Assembly (NCBI RefSeq): GCF_000281045.1
Contig: NW_008246150.1
Coordinates: forward strand, 90,177 to 131,631
Reading direction: 5' to 3'
Source of the DNA: Saprolegnia diclina VS20
Lineage: Eukaryota > Oomycota > Saprolegniomycetes > Saprolegniales > Saprolegniaceae
Length of the DNA stretch: 41,455 nucleotides
Made by a program: the position numbers and the translations under genes. The notes under the pieces are model-generated. The model was not told the DNA's origin. It worked only from the letters and a program-made list of their open reading frames with translations, and ran no database searches. How positions within the stretch are numbered: the stretch's first letter is position 1; each line of letters begins with the position of its first letter. Shown here in pieces: positions 12,635-22,893 of the stretch.

Positions 12635-13251
12635 CCGGAAAACACGGCCACCGACGCGCGTCAGGGACAATCAGCGGGCGACCTCGGAGCCCACAAATGC
12701 TGCACACCTGCTGCTATCGACGAGGCGCTGTTAGATCGACAGCGTGCAAAATGCACGGCTGCCAGCGCGGTTTCCTATGATAAGGGCGGCGATCATCGAG
12801 AAAAGGCCGACGAATCTTCACGAAGGTTGCCTCGTGGAGGTGGTAGCCAAGGTGTAAATGTCATATTGTACATGGTGCGCCGCAGACTGTCGGCTTCGAT
12901 CAACTCGGTGCCGTAGCCGTCGATGAATTACTCAACTGAATCATGCGGCACGATGTAAACAGCAGGAGACGGTCCAGTCCCGAGACTCGAATCAACCAAG
13001 TCCATCGACCCGAAGCGGCCTATTCTGTTGCGATACGTCGTCTTCCATCGCTCGGCCATTTTAGCTCGATTTGGTCGCTCGGTCATACGTGCACCCACGC
13101 GGTCGGAGTAGTTTTTTCTTGCTGACAGCAGCTCTGGTCCAGTAGGTGTGTTGGTCACCGAGATACGCGACTACTACTAGTGGGTTTATGAGAGTTGCAA
13201 GGTCGTAACTACGCGATAGTCTAGCATCTTCACACATGCACTAGCGGTCGG
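12635..13251. other. Intergenic, no gene recognised
   Basis: Upstream region of the alanyl-tRNA synthetase gene and 3' flank of the NAT gene. Only short frames without motifs are present. Confidence 0.45.
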
Positions 13252-14202
13252 TCACGCGCACTTGGTCGTCGGCGTGAGCCCAAACGACGTTGCAAGTAGC
13301 GCGAGAAGCACGTCTTTGTCGTCGATGGTTTGCGTTTCGACGACGACGCCGGCTTCGTATTTTGTAAATTGATTGGCGGTCAGCGTCAGCAGCGTCGTGC
13401 CGGAGCGGCGGACCACGAGCGGCTGCTGCGCCAAGAACGAGAGCGGGCTCGCCGAGCAGTACCAGTTGGCCATGGCATAGTCCGCCTGCGTCGTGGCGAT
13501 CGACGTCGAGAAGACGTAGCTCGGAAACATGGGCTTGTCCTTTCCTGTGCGATAGTAGACAGCCATGTGGTCGCCGGCCACCGGCGCCTTGGCCAGCACA
13601 AAGCTGCCGCTGAACTCGGACGCCGTCCACTGGTGCGTCAGCGCGACCGCAGCGAGCTCGTAGCGCTCACCGTGGGCCACGTCGACGCGCGATTCCATGC
13701 CTGGCAGCAGACGCATCGGGCACGGTGGCTGCCCGCGCCCGCCAAACCCGACATCGCAGAGGTACTTGGCCACGTCGCCGTTACCATCGGTTGCGTCAAC
13801 GACCAGAATCGCATGGCTGAGGCCCGAGAGGTCGTAGGCGGGTTTTTCGGGGTCGTTGTTGGCCATGACGACGCGTGCGCTGTGCGTGGCGACGGCGTAG
13901 CCCAGGCCTCGGAGCACGGCCGCGAGCAGTCCGTTCTGCTCAAAGCAGTAGCCGCCGCGCTTGTCGTACACGAGCTTTTGCACAATATCGACGAGTCGCA
14001 GCGAGACGACTTCGCCGTTGGTCGCGTGCACAACAGGAAAGACGCCGCAGCCCGCCAGGTTCTCGAACGGGATCGCGCGGCTGTGGTGGGCGACGATCGT
14101 CGCCAGCTGCGTGAGCGAGACGCCGGCGGTCAGCGCGTCGCGCTGGAGGCCGATGCGCGCAAGGTACGCATCGATGTCGATGGACGGCGCCGACGTGGTC
14201 AT
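13252..14202 (-). CDS. Arylamine N-acetyltransferase
   Basis: A single exon of 316 aa from ATG 14202; upstream in-frame sequence back to 14589 looks non-coding. NATs transfer acetyl from acetyl-CoA to arylamines and hydrazines through a Cys-His-Asp triad. All three appear in the expected contexts: Cys86 in KRGGYCFEQN, His130 in LSHAILVV and Asp150 in YLCDVGFGG. The N-terminal helical part with AHHSRAIPFENL is also typical. Length is close to the usual 280-300 residues, with a slightly longer C-terminal domain. Function is probably cytosolic detoxification or secondary metabolism; the substrate cannot be told from sequence. Confidence 0.92.
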   Translation of the reverse strand: MTTSAPSIDIDAYLARIGLQRDALTAGVSLTQLATIVAHHSRAIPFENLAGCGVFPVVHATNGEVVSLRLVDIVQKLVYDKRGGYCFEQNGLLAAVLRGLGYAVATHSARVVMANNDPEKPAYDLSGLSHAILVVDATDGNGDVAKYLCDVGFGGRGQPPCPMRLLPGMESRVDVAHGERYELAAVALTHQWTASEFSGSFVLAKAPVAGDHMAVYYRTGKDKPMFPSYVFSTSIATTQADYAMANWYCSASPLSFLAQQPLVVRRSGTTLLTLTANQFTKYEAGVVVETQTIDDKDVLLALLATSFGLTPTTKCA

Positions 14203-14670
14203 CTCGGTACACGACGATGAATGGAAAAGTGCGACGTCGGCGGAACCGTGGCGGCTTCGACCAGCGCGGTCGCGATTCGTTGAAACGACAGATGTTGCAC
14301 CGAGAGAGTGAGTGAGTGCGAATGAGAGTGAAAACAAAGAGCGCATGCGTCGCTGCTCAGAACAAAATCTTGTGCACAAGTCTTGCCACGCGTCGCTGCG
14401 TTGAAGCTGGGCTGCCGACGCTGCTTGCAGCCATGGCTTCAATGACGTACGAGTGCTATACAAGTAGGCTAGTCGAGTGTAGTTGCTGGGTAGCGGGCGG
14501 CCAACTGGCTGCAGTGATTGTGCAGGAAGGTACTCAAATCTTGGCCCATCGGACACGGCTTGTGCGTCGACAACACGAACGTACCGCACGGTATCCTTTG
14601 TGTCTCTTCTGCCCGTAAACCTTTTGCACAGACTAGCTTTCTAAAACTACTAGTATAAATTAGTGAAAGA
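14203..14670. other. Intergenic, no gene recognised
   Basis: 5' flank of the NAT gene and 3' flank of the IQ-motif gene, both on the minus strand. No motif seen. Confidence 0.45.
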
Positions 14671-16406
14671 CTATAGGTTAGCTTGCCACTCCGAAACGAT
14701 CGTAGAGCGCCACTTGCCATGAGACCATGTCCAGAGCGGCGGTGGCGCGCGGTAGACACACCCAAAGGGCAATTGGTGCTGGTTCAAAGCGTACAACGAC
14801 GGCGCTGCGGGCGGCGGTGCCGTGTGGTCGTCGCGAGGCCATATGCACTCGGCGTCCAAGTCCGCTGCCAGTGCCGCCCGCAGCCTCTGAATCGCATTGA
14901 GTCGCAGGTGTTGCACGGCGAGAAACGCCAGCCACCGACGTAGATGACTTTGGATCTGGCGGGCGGCGCGGTGTCGACGGTACCGTCGCCTGGCCACGAG
15001 GTGGCGCAGGGCCACCGCGAGACAGGCGGCTGGCGTCGCGGGGCTTTGCTGGATACTGGCACTCACGTGCTGCTTCCATACTACCGGTCGGGCGTTTGAG
15101 GTGACGGCGGTTGTGCGTACGTGCTTGGTTGCGACTTGGTGGCTTGGTGCTGCGCGAGGGAGGTGTAGGGTTACTTTTGGTGGAGTCGGCGCCACCGTCG
15201 CCTGGCTCAAGACGACGGTAACCTGCGAAAAGGTTGGACCGGCTGCGTTGACCACAGGCGCGGGGCTTGCCGACGTCAGACGACTCAAGCAGAGTTGCGG
15301 CACGTAAGCGTGCATCGGCTGTGCCGTGCTGGCACTGACCAGCAATAGGTTGCTGCTCGGTGCTGCAAACGCCATTGACGTTGGGGAAGGCAAGTCTTCT
15401 TCTACATTCCCCGCGTCATCTCGTTGGTTCTCTGGTCCCGCAAGTCGCGGGGTGGCGCCGGTGCCATTGCACAGGTTGACATCGTTGCTGCTGGACATGT
15501 CTTCGATCGGTGCGGCATTGTTGCCGGGTATGCCGACCGTCGCCCGTGGTGTTGACCTCTTTGCAGCGACTTTGACGGGTGGTGGGTCTGTCACCGTGAG
15601 AATCGCCCCATGGCATCTCTCGCTAAGAATGTGGCTCGAGTCCACTGGCACGGCAGGTTGACGGTGGCAGCGAACGCGGCGCTGCAGAGCCACGACGCCT
15701 CGACGCAGGCTTTGAAAGCGCGCGCTCGCCACGTGTCGCCGGAAGAGTGCCTGGAACGGTACCCACGCGCGCTGCCATCGGTGGCTGCGTGCGGCGAGAG
15801 CTTGACGTTGCTGGGACCGACGGACCATGGCTTGCAGCACCATGGCTGCCGACTTGCGGCGGTGAGTACAGTAGCGTCGCCAAGTCCGCGCCAGCGTGTT
15901 TACAGCGCAGACCTACGCGCATCATGTGAGGTGTACACACTCGGCAATCTGACCTGCTGGTGCTTAATCCATCGTCGATGCAGTACATGTCGCCTCACCG
16001 CCGCGAGCAGCTACACGTTGCGCGTGACGCCAACCATTCTTTGATTAAGGGAGAAGGTTCGGACCTTGGCTCGCATCTGACAACGCAGGAGCGCCACGCG
16101 TCGTCCTTGGTGGCCGCGATAGAGCCGTTGGAGACTCGTGGCGCCGTTCTCGTGCCGACATTGTCGGTGACGCCTGTAAACGCGTTGCAGTCGGCGGGCG
16201 GCGAGACGCCGGCGCAGGTAGCTATGCACGCCATCGCAAAGATACCGTGCGACGCTGCGTCGTGCGACCATGCCCACGAGCCGCCGAAGCCGCGCAAGGG
16301 TCGTTGTCGCTGGCAGACTTGTCATCGTCGTCGGCGGCAACCTTAGCCGTCGGGGCGCATCGGGAATCTGGTTCGTCGACAGCGGCGGTCGCTGCTTGGC
16401 CGCCAT
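14671..16406 (-). CDS. IQ-motif, Arg-rich protein (putative calmodulin-binding)
   Basis: Three exons, 16406-16065, 16010-15954 and 15912-14671, with introns of 54 and 41 nt; 546 aa from ATG 16406 (ATG 16499 would add 31). Several degenerate IQ motifs appear on both sides of the junctions: RRLQRVYRRHRQCR, ATSLQRLYRGHQGRR, AMVLQAMVRRSQQRQ, VALQRRVRCHRQ and RQIQSHLRRWLAFLAV. A low-complexity Ser/Thr/Pro/Ala-rich middle of about 200 residues lacks motifs. IQ motifs bind calmodulin or centrin-like proteins; oomycete genomes hold many such proteins, often thought to be cytoskeletal or flagellar. No motor or kinase domain is visible. The 57-nt middle exon keeps frame exactly, which supports the splicing. 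Confidence 0.65.
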
Positions 16407-16867
16407 GGCGTGGCGCAACGCGACGACATGTTGCAGATGCGGCGACTGGAACGCCGCCTTTGTGGCGCGCCGGCCACCCACCACCTGCGCCGCCCACATG
16501 CCAGTTACACGCAGTGACACGCAAGTTTCGCGCCAGTGAAACCGACACGGCCGGGGATGCAGCGCCACGACCTCGCTTCCTCGTCGCCGCCCGTTGATGC
16601 TCCCCACCACAATCGTCCCATCATTCCCTATAGTACCGAGTACATATATCTCGCAAACAAAGAGGAAGACGGACACATTGTATTTTCCGGATACCAACAG
16701 GATCCGTGGCCAAACCAGTGCTTGCAACCTTGCGAAACCCACCGCGCGAGGCGAATACAAACCGCAAGGTATTTACGAGCGAGGGGTTTCGCTAGTCGTT
16801 TTGCCTTTCAAACCGCCCTCCATATCTCTTGCCACCAGTACTCGATATCCGCTCTACCCCCATCGTC
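16407..16867. other. Divergent intergenic region
   Basis: Lies between the IQ-motif gene and the rightward 309-aa gene. TCATTCCCTATAG at about 16620-16632 resembles an oomycete initiator in plus orientation. Otherwise nothing recognised. Confidence 0.4.
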
Positions 16868-17896
16868 ATGTCGGCCAAGAAGATGCAAATGGGACGGCAA
16901 GCGCCCGGTGGCGTCCTCGTCTCGCCCATCTCGGTCGCCCACCGCGTACTTGGATCCCTAGCGTCTCGAGACTCGTGTGACTGACACCTTGGACTAGAAC
17001 CGGTGTCTCGACAGCGACAGTGTCAACCCCGTTCGGGCGCAATGGATGGCCAACCTCAAGAAGCGCGCGGACGCGGCGTCGTCGCCGCGCGTCGACGACA
17101 AGGCCGAGCCCATGGTAATTGCGTCGGCTCGCTCCGAGTGCAAATGTAATGCGATCGATAGAAGGCGTATGGGCACATTGAGTACACTGGCCGGTCCAGC
17201 GTGCGCGTCGAGCCCAAGACGTCGGCGCACGTGGACATTTTGCCGAAAAAACTCATCAAACCGCTCTTGAAGAAGCGCCCCAACTGCCCGACAATGCTCG
17301 AGCTGCAAGCCGGCAAGCCGCGGACGCCACGGCGCAAGATGAACGGCGGCGGCTTTGAGAGCGACATGCAGATCCAGACGGGCTTTGGTCCGCTCGATGG
17401 CTGCTTCCCCGGCGTCGGCACGCCGACCGCGCACCACCGACGCGGCCCCGCGTCGCCCGACATCATGGACCCGTTCTCGGGCATCGACTTTGGCCCGTTC
17501 GACACGTTTTTGGATCTCCCAACGCCCAAGAACAATGGACTGCAGCATGGCGCGCCGCCGTTTCCAGTGATGGAGGCGACGGAGCTTGCGAATGCCTTCC
17601 AGCAGCCGCCGCTCTTGGTGCGGGCGACGAGCGTCGAGCAAGAGGGATTGAGCCTCTGCTTTGAACACACGCACTTGGGCCAGCCGACGCAACTCAGCAG
17701 CAACGTGCCGCCGTCGCCGTTCGGGTCGATGCTTCGGCCGTCGTGCGTTTTTGACTCTACCAAGCACCACCCCGAGTTTGACATTCTCGACTTCAACGAC
17801 TCGGACATTGACAAGGAAGTCGACAGCTTCTACTTTGACGACGACCACGACGACAGCCGCGTCGACCACGACGAGATTGAGCTCATCTCGACGTAA
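16868..17896 (+). CDS. Unassigned 309-aa protein with an acidic C terminus
   Basis: Three exons, 16868-16945, 16998-17114 and 17162-17896, with introns of 52 and 47 nt, all in phase 0. The start ATG is followed by a basic MSAKKMQMGRQ. The middle has KKLIKPLLKKRPNCPTMLEL and short hydrophobic/aromatic patches (FGPFDTFLDLP, FDILDFNDSDID). The end is strongly acidic (FYFDDDHDDSRVDHDEIELI). No known domain is recognised. The pattern of short amphipathic segments in a disordered chain would suit an adaptor or transcriptional regulator, but that is a guess. The three exons join without frame break and share GC3-rich codon use, which supports a real gene. Confidence 0.65.
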
Positions 17897-18218
17897 ACCT
17901 TACACCGCAGTACCGTAGTTTCGTAGGACACCGCATTTTTCCTCCATGTTGCTAAAGAAAACACTTTGTCTCGTCTCACGACTGCATTAAGGTGACCTCG
18001 ATCTGTGGCGACAGAGTGCAGGAGGAGCGCGGTGGCTACGGACCGAGCCCACAAAGCACGGCCTCCGAAAGCGAGTTTTGCAGTCGCGACCGAGACACGA
18101 CACCGTTTCAATGTATCAAGTGCGGGTCAAAGCACGGTTGCTGCCGGCTGCCACAAGGTCGAATCGACTCTATCATGCATGTTTGTGCATAGTATAAACG
18201 TTCTCGTCGTTCTAGTAT
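17897..18218. other. Intergenic, convergent gene ends
   Basis: 3' flanks of two convergent genes. No feature recognised. Confidence 0.5.
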
Positions 18219-19960
18219 CTACTTGGTCTCGGCTTCAGCGACCACGCGCGCACAGATGTCCCGCCACATCTTTGCATGCGACATGTCGTAGTGCAGCGCG
18301 TAGCTCAAACCGCGCAGAAGGAGCGAGACGCGGTACGCCATGACAAAGTCGTCCGACTGCTCGACGAGCGGGTCGCGCTTGCTCATTTGCTCGGCAAAGA
18401 GCTGGATGTTGACACCGCCGGTGACACTCGCGTCGTCACGGTCCATCATGATGCGGCCCATCTTCTCGAGCACATACGGGTCCATGTGCTTGGTTTTGAC
18501 CTGGATGTGATGCGTCATCGCATACACAACGTCCTCGCTACTGCCATCCGCAAGCGCAAGCACGAGCTTGGCGAGGCGGACGCGCTGGTCCTTTGTAATG
18601 TGCTTGACCTGGCCATAGTCGATGAGGCCCATGCGGCCGTCCTTGAGCAGCATGATGTTGCCCGGGTGCGGGTCGCCGTTGAAGCAGCCGTTGACAAAGA
18701 TCTCGTAGCCGTGAACCTCGACGATGAGGCGGAGGATCTCGGCAAAGTTGAGCAACTTGGTGTGGTCGACATTGTCGTCGGCCGCCGGTGCACGCGCCCA
18801 GATCCACCCGAGCGTGTAGTCGTAGAGGCCATGCTGGAGCTTCGTGCCGAGCTCGCGCAGGTACAAGTACGACTGGATCTGGCGCATCTCATCTTCGGAC
18901 GGCCCGCTCTCGCGCGCCAAGCCCTTGGCCAGCCGCTCGGCGTCGACGCGCTCCTGCTCGGCCTTGAGCGCGTCGATGGTCGTGTTCTTCTCCTTGGCAA
19001 TGAGCTCGAAATGGTCTTGGATGCCATCGAGGAGGCTCTTGCCGTCGAGGAACTCCATCACGAGCACGTCTTTCGTGCACAGCTCTGGGTACGGCGCGGG
19101 CACGACGAACCGGGTCGCGTACGGACTCGCTTGAATGTTGGCGCGGACCTCGGCGAGGTTGGCGGCTTCGCGGCGGTAGTCAAACTCGGTCATAAACTGC
19201 TTCTCGACTTCGTTCAGAAATGGAAGCTGCTCGGGCTGCGCGAGCTTGCAAAAGGTCTTGATCGTGCCAATGTCGTTGCGGAAGTGGTGCTCGGCTTCCG
19301 GGAACTGCACCTTGACAACCACGGTTCTATGGGTAGGAAGAAGGTAACGACAGTCCTATGGCGAAGAAGGACGTACGTGCCGTCGAGCAGCTTGGCCTTG
19401 TGCACTTGGCCAATGGACGCGGCGCCGAGCGGCTTGGTGTCGATCGAGAGAAAGATCTCGGAGATGGGCTTGCCGAACGACCGCTCGATGATGCCAACGA
19501 TCTCGTCCATGGGCTTGGACGGCGCGTCGCTCTGGAGGATCTTGCACCGGTCGAGGTACTGCTTGGGCAAGAAGTCGTGGCGCGTCGACCCAATCTGGGC
19601 GAGCTTGACGTAGAAGCCCTTGAGATGTAGCACGACGTCGTACAGCGTCGGCGCATACAAGTCGTGGAGCTCCTCGTAATGCGCGTCTTGCTCGTCCTGC
19701 GAGAGCTGGAGCACGTCGTTGATGTACACCTGCTTGGACCGGTAGTGGATGTACGCGGGCATGGCCTTGGTGTAGAAGTAGAGCGACCGCGCAAAGCCCT
19801 CGTCGACCTGCGACCCGTAGTAGACGCCGCCGCCAATGGCCGCCGTTAGCCCGGCCAGGGTCATCGCCGCCTTGGCCGCATGGGACGAGCGGCGTGGCGC
19901 AGCGGTGCTCATGGCGGCGCGGCCAGCGGCTCGCCGCGTCAGCGCTCGGAGGCTCAGCAT
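18219..19960 (-). CDS. Mitochondrial UbiB/ABC1 (ADCK)-family atypical kinase
   Basis: Two exons, 19960-19377 and 19326-18219, with a 50-nt intron; 563 aa. The N terminus (MLSLRALTRRAAGRAAM, then many Arg/Ala/Ser) is a good mitochondrial presequence, followed by a hydrophobic AAMTLAGLTAAIGGGVYYG segment that may anchor it in a membrane. The UbiB core is clear: LGAASIGQVHKAKL (Ala-rich nucleotide loop), VVVKVQFP (lysine), VLVMEFLDG, GDPHPGNIML (catalytic loop) and LIDYGQ (metal site). UbiB proteins such as COQ8 and ADCK1 act in coenzyme Q biology or mitochondrial lipid handling. The family's KxGQ motif reads KLAQ here (YVKLAQIGS). The overall pattern is nearer ADCK1-type than COQ8-type, but subfamily assignment needs a tree. 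It is divergent from the EFM7-like gene. Confidence 0.9.
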
Positions 19961-20281
19961 CCTGCGCGTCGGTCTCAATTGGTTGTCCGGTATTCGAGAG
20001 CGTTCATTTGGCCTCGGCTTGAAGACCGCCTGTCGCGTCCCAACCGTCCTAATTAGGAAATAACTTGGGATTTGTATGCTGACAGGAGGACGCCGTTTCT
20101 TGGTTTCGGATTCCCACGCGTGTGCAATGCAATATACACATTTTTCACATTGACATCCTGATACCTTTAAAAGGCCCAAGGAAACGTGAAAAATACAAGG
20201 AAGCGTGGTTTCGGATTTTCGCGTGGGTAATGCTTCCACTGGAAGCAATCGCGGATTGCATTTGCTGGCGGCGAGAAGAGA
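19961..20281. promoter_or_regulatory. Shared divergent promoter of the UbiB kinase and EFM7-like genes
   Basis: The 321-nt spacer holds a palindrome CCTAATTAGG (about 20046-20055). It also holds an imperfect direct repeat starting TGGTTTCGGATT at about 20101 and 20204, followed each time by a CGCGTG/GCGTGG and AATGC. The palindrome recurs upstream of the TFIIIC gene (about 23616-23625). Confidence 0.4.
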
Positions 20282-21198
20282 ATGGACGGTCTCGCCGAGC
20301 TCATGGGCGGCTACACGGAAGATGACGAGCGCGAGATCATCCAGGACATTGCCATCGGCAAGGACAAGGCGATCGTCATGCAGATCTCGCTGGCGCTCGA
20401 CGATGGCCAAGCGCCCGGGTCGCTCTTCGCCTACCACGTCTGGAACGGCGCCGTACGTTCCTCAGCCTGCATGTTGTTGCAGGCTCATACCACTCTTGTA
20501 GACGTGCCTCTCCGAGTTCTTTGCGGCGACGCCGGCTCTCGTCCAGCGCAAGGCGGTGGTCGAGTTTGGCGCTGCCTCGTACTTCATCGCCGCCGCCGCA
20601 TGACCCTGACGTACATGCAATAGGGCGCTGCCGTCGCTTGTGGCACTGCATCTGGGCGCGTCGACCGCCGTCATGACAGGTACATGATCGCTTGGCGTAC
20701 AAAGCGCACAACGACGATGACGGCGGTAGACTACCCGGCGCCCGTCTTGATTGACAACATGCAGCGCAACGTCGCCCGGAACGCGAGCAAGCTCGGCAAT
20801 GGCAGCGCGACGGTCCTCGGGCATCTGTGGGGCGACGACGTCGCGCCGTTGCTAGCGCCAACGCAAGGCGACGGCTTTGACGTGGCCATCGTCGCCGAGT
20901 GTCTCTGGCTGCACAAGGAGGTACGTCTTGGTTGACGATTTGGTACGAAGCGTCAAATGCTGCGTAGCACGAGCACCTCTTGATGTCGATCATGGCGTGC
21001 CTGAAGCATGGCGGGAAGGCGTACATTTGCTTCAGCCACCACGTGCCCGGCATGGAGACCGAGGACTTGTCCTTCTTTGCCAAGGCGACGCGCCAGTACC
21101 AGTGCGACGTTGCGCATCTCTCGACCTTCCAAGTCCACGCCGTCTTCAACTCGGCCAAGACAAAAGACCAGTACCTCTACTGCATCACGAAGCTCTAG
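20282..21198 (+). CDS. EFM7: EFM7/NNT1-like protein methyltransferase
   Basis: Five exons: 20282-20452, 20502-20578, 20624-20679, 20730-20920 and 20968-21198, with introns of 45-50 nt; 241 aa. This is a class I SAM-dependent methyltransferase. Visible marks are FAYHVWNGA, the SAM loop VVEFGAASALPSLVALHLGAS, the acidic strand end with TDYPAPVLIDNMQRNV, WGDDVAPLL, VAIVAECLWLHKEHEHL, and the family signature CFSHHVPGMETEDLSFFAKA. Yeast Efm7 (formerly called nicotinamide N-methyltransferase Nnt1) methylates the N terminus and a lysine of elongation factor eEF1A. That substrate is inferred by family only. The usual EFM7 length (about 250 aa) fits. Confidence 0.85.
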
Positions 21199-21358
21199 TG
21201 GTCCGAGGTCCACCTTCCTGAGAGCAAAACGTACATGCGAACCTAGCATGTCAATCTTCCCTGTGGCGCTGCCACGTCATCCACGCGTCGTCGATGGATT
21301 CGATGACAACCAAAAAACAACTTTTACAACTCTTATCTAACACCGTCGTGGAGCAGGT

Positions 21359-21500
21359 TCAAGGCAACGTTGTGTCGGGGTGCACGGCAGGTGACCATGA
21401 GCGTGGCTGCAGGGTCCAGACACGTCGACTAGGCAGTGTCGAGCAGTAGACCTCCGCCGGCGTCGATAGGTAGCATGCGGTAAGTGAGCGAACTTGCGAC
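21359..21500 (-). pseudogene. Decayed fragment related to the C-terminal repeat of the secreted protein next door
   Basis: On the minus strand the frame reads TACYLSTPAEVYCSTL followed by RVWTLQPRSWSPAVHPDTTL. It aligns with CYVSNQASLYCSTL and TWTLLGRPFNSPAVYGDAL of the gene at 21756-22893. DNA similarity is also visible, for example GTCGAGCAGTAGA on the plus strand in both. No start or upstream exon is found, so this is a leftover of a tandem duplicate. Confidence 0.5.
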
Positions 21501-21755
21501 GGCGTTGGCACCGCCGCGGGGACCGCGAGCGCGTTGGGGCTAAAGCCCAGATGTTCGGACGAGTGCTCCTCGGGTGCTGCCACTAACGACGAGCTGAAGG
21601 ACGTTGCGGAGACCAAACGCGGGTGGAGCGACACCGGTGCTTGTGATTACGCGACTTTGCACAACATTTTAAAGGGATAAAGGGAATTAATGGAGTTTAT
21701 GGGTCGCATGCGATCGTTTATGAATACTGGCAACCAACTCGTACAACATATCGTC

Positions 21756-22893
21756 TTAGGCGACGGTCGTCGCGAAGAGATGTCCCATTGTCGGGGTGGC
21801 CCACGAGAGTGCGTACAGAGCGTCACCGTACACAGCGGGGCTGTTGAACGGTCGGCCCAGCAACGTCCAGGTCGACAAACCGGACGCCAGCGTCGAGCAG
21901 TAGAGACTGGCCTGATTGCTCACATAGCACACCCGGTTGCCGTCGGAGCTAATGCGATAGACTTTGGAGGCTGATGGCACCGGCGTGAGTGGTGCGAGTG
22001 ACCACGTCGTCGTGTTGAGCGTTGTCACGTAGAGTTCCAGCGACGCGCCCATGACAAAGACTGTGTTGCCAGCGACAACGAGCCGGTAGATCTTGCCCAG
22101 CACGGCAGCATCGAGAGACAATGTTTCAGGACGCCGACGCCTTGGCTGGTGATGGGAGCACTTTATTTCTTGCCTGCCTGAAGCGCCACCGACTGCGTCA
22201 CCTTGGTGACCAAGTTGCGCGCAAAGACGACGGGATCTTTTGGACTGGTGCCGTAGACAACGCCGTTCACACACGGTCGGCTCGCGTCGACTGCAAAGTC
22301 GTCGATGTTGACAGATGCCCACGTCTCAATGGCGCGCGACGGCAGCCCATACATGACGGAGGTGCTGGTGCTGGTAGCCACGAGCGCACATGCGTTGACA
22401 CCGTCAAAGAACAAGTCTGTGAACAACTTGCCACCGAGATCGACCCATGGCGCGGGTGTTCGTGGCACCACCGTCGTCGGCACGGGGCTAGTCGGTGTCG
22501 GTGTCGCGGACGTCGCAGCCGGTGTCGTCGTCGGCGTTGGGTCGACCACTGGCGTGGCCGACGGAGCGATGCTAGTCGGTGTCGGTGTCGCGGACGTCGC
22601 AGCCGGNNNNNNNNNNNNNNNNNNNNNNNNNNNNNNNNNNNNNNNNNNNNNNNNNNNNNNNNNNNNNNNNNNNNNNNNNNNNNNNNNNNNNNNNNNNNNN
22701 NNNNNNCTGGCGTGGCCGACGGAGCGATGCTAGTCGGTGTCGGTGTCGCGGACGTCGCAGCCGGTGTCGTCGTCGGCGTTGGGTCGACAACTGGGGTGGT
22801 CGGTGGCGACACGGTGGCTGGATCGCACGCCGGGCGTTGGGCTGCAGCCAGCGCCATGCAGCAAATCATGAGGGACGACCAACCGAGCTTCAT
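21756..22893 (-). CDS. Secreted protein with a Thr/Pro minisatellite linker and a beta-propeller-like C-terminal part (assembly gap inside)
   Basis: ATG 22893 opens with a signal peptide (MKLGWSSLMICCMALAAAQ). A 28-residue Thr/Pro/Ala repeat follows (units such as VDPTPTTTPAATSATPTPTS), as expected of an O-glycosylated stalk. It is broken by 100 N at 22607-22706, and the frame differs by one on the two sides because the gap length is arbitrary. After the repeat, APWVDLGGKLFTDLFFDGVN starts a globular part with repeated short strands (VMYGLPSRAIETW, VYRISSDGNRVCYVS, LYCSTL, PAVYGDALYALSW), suggesting beta-propeller-like repeats. A 44-nt intron (22189-22146, TCG|gt...ag|CCA) is the most likely junction. 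Secreted Thr-rich proteins with such repeats are common at oomycete cell surfaces. Function is unknown; total length is undetermined. Confidence 0.6.
22488..22793. repeat. 84-bp minisatellite (28 codons per unit), partly hidden by N
   Basis: The unit runs from GTCGGCGTTGGGTCGAC to the next copy 84 bp later; at least one full and two partial copies flank the gap. It encodes the Thr/Pro linker on the minus strand. Period is a multiple of three, so copy number can vary without a frameshift. Confidence 0.8.
22607..22706. other. Assembly gap, exactly 100 N
   Basis: A placeholder-size gap inside the minisatellite. Repeat register and reading frame both require a true length of 26 + 84n bases (see findings). 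Confidence 0.95.

Noticed and set aside
13330-14220. A 296-codon plus-strand frame opposite the NAT gene
   Set aside because: Antisense shadow; NAT catalytic residues are on the other strand.
18276-19613. A 445-codon plus-strand frame opposite the UbiB kinase gene
   Set aside because: The minus strand carries all UbiB motifs; the plus frame is Arg/Val/Leu/Glu-rich antisense translation without motifs and runs through the intron.
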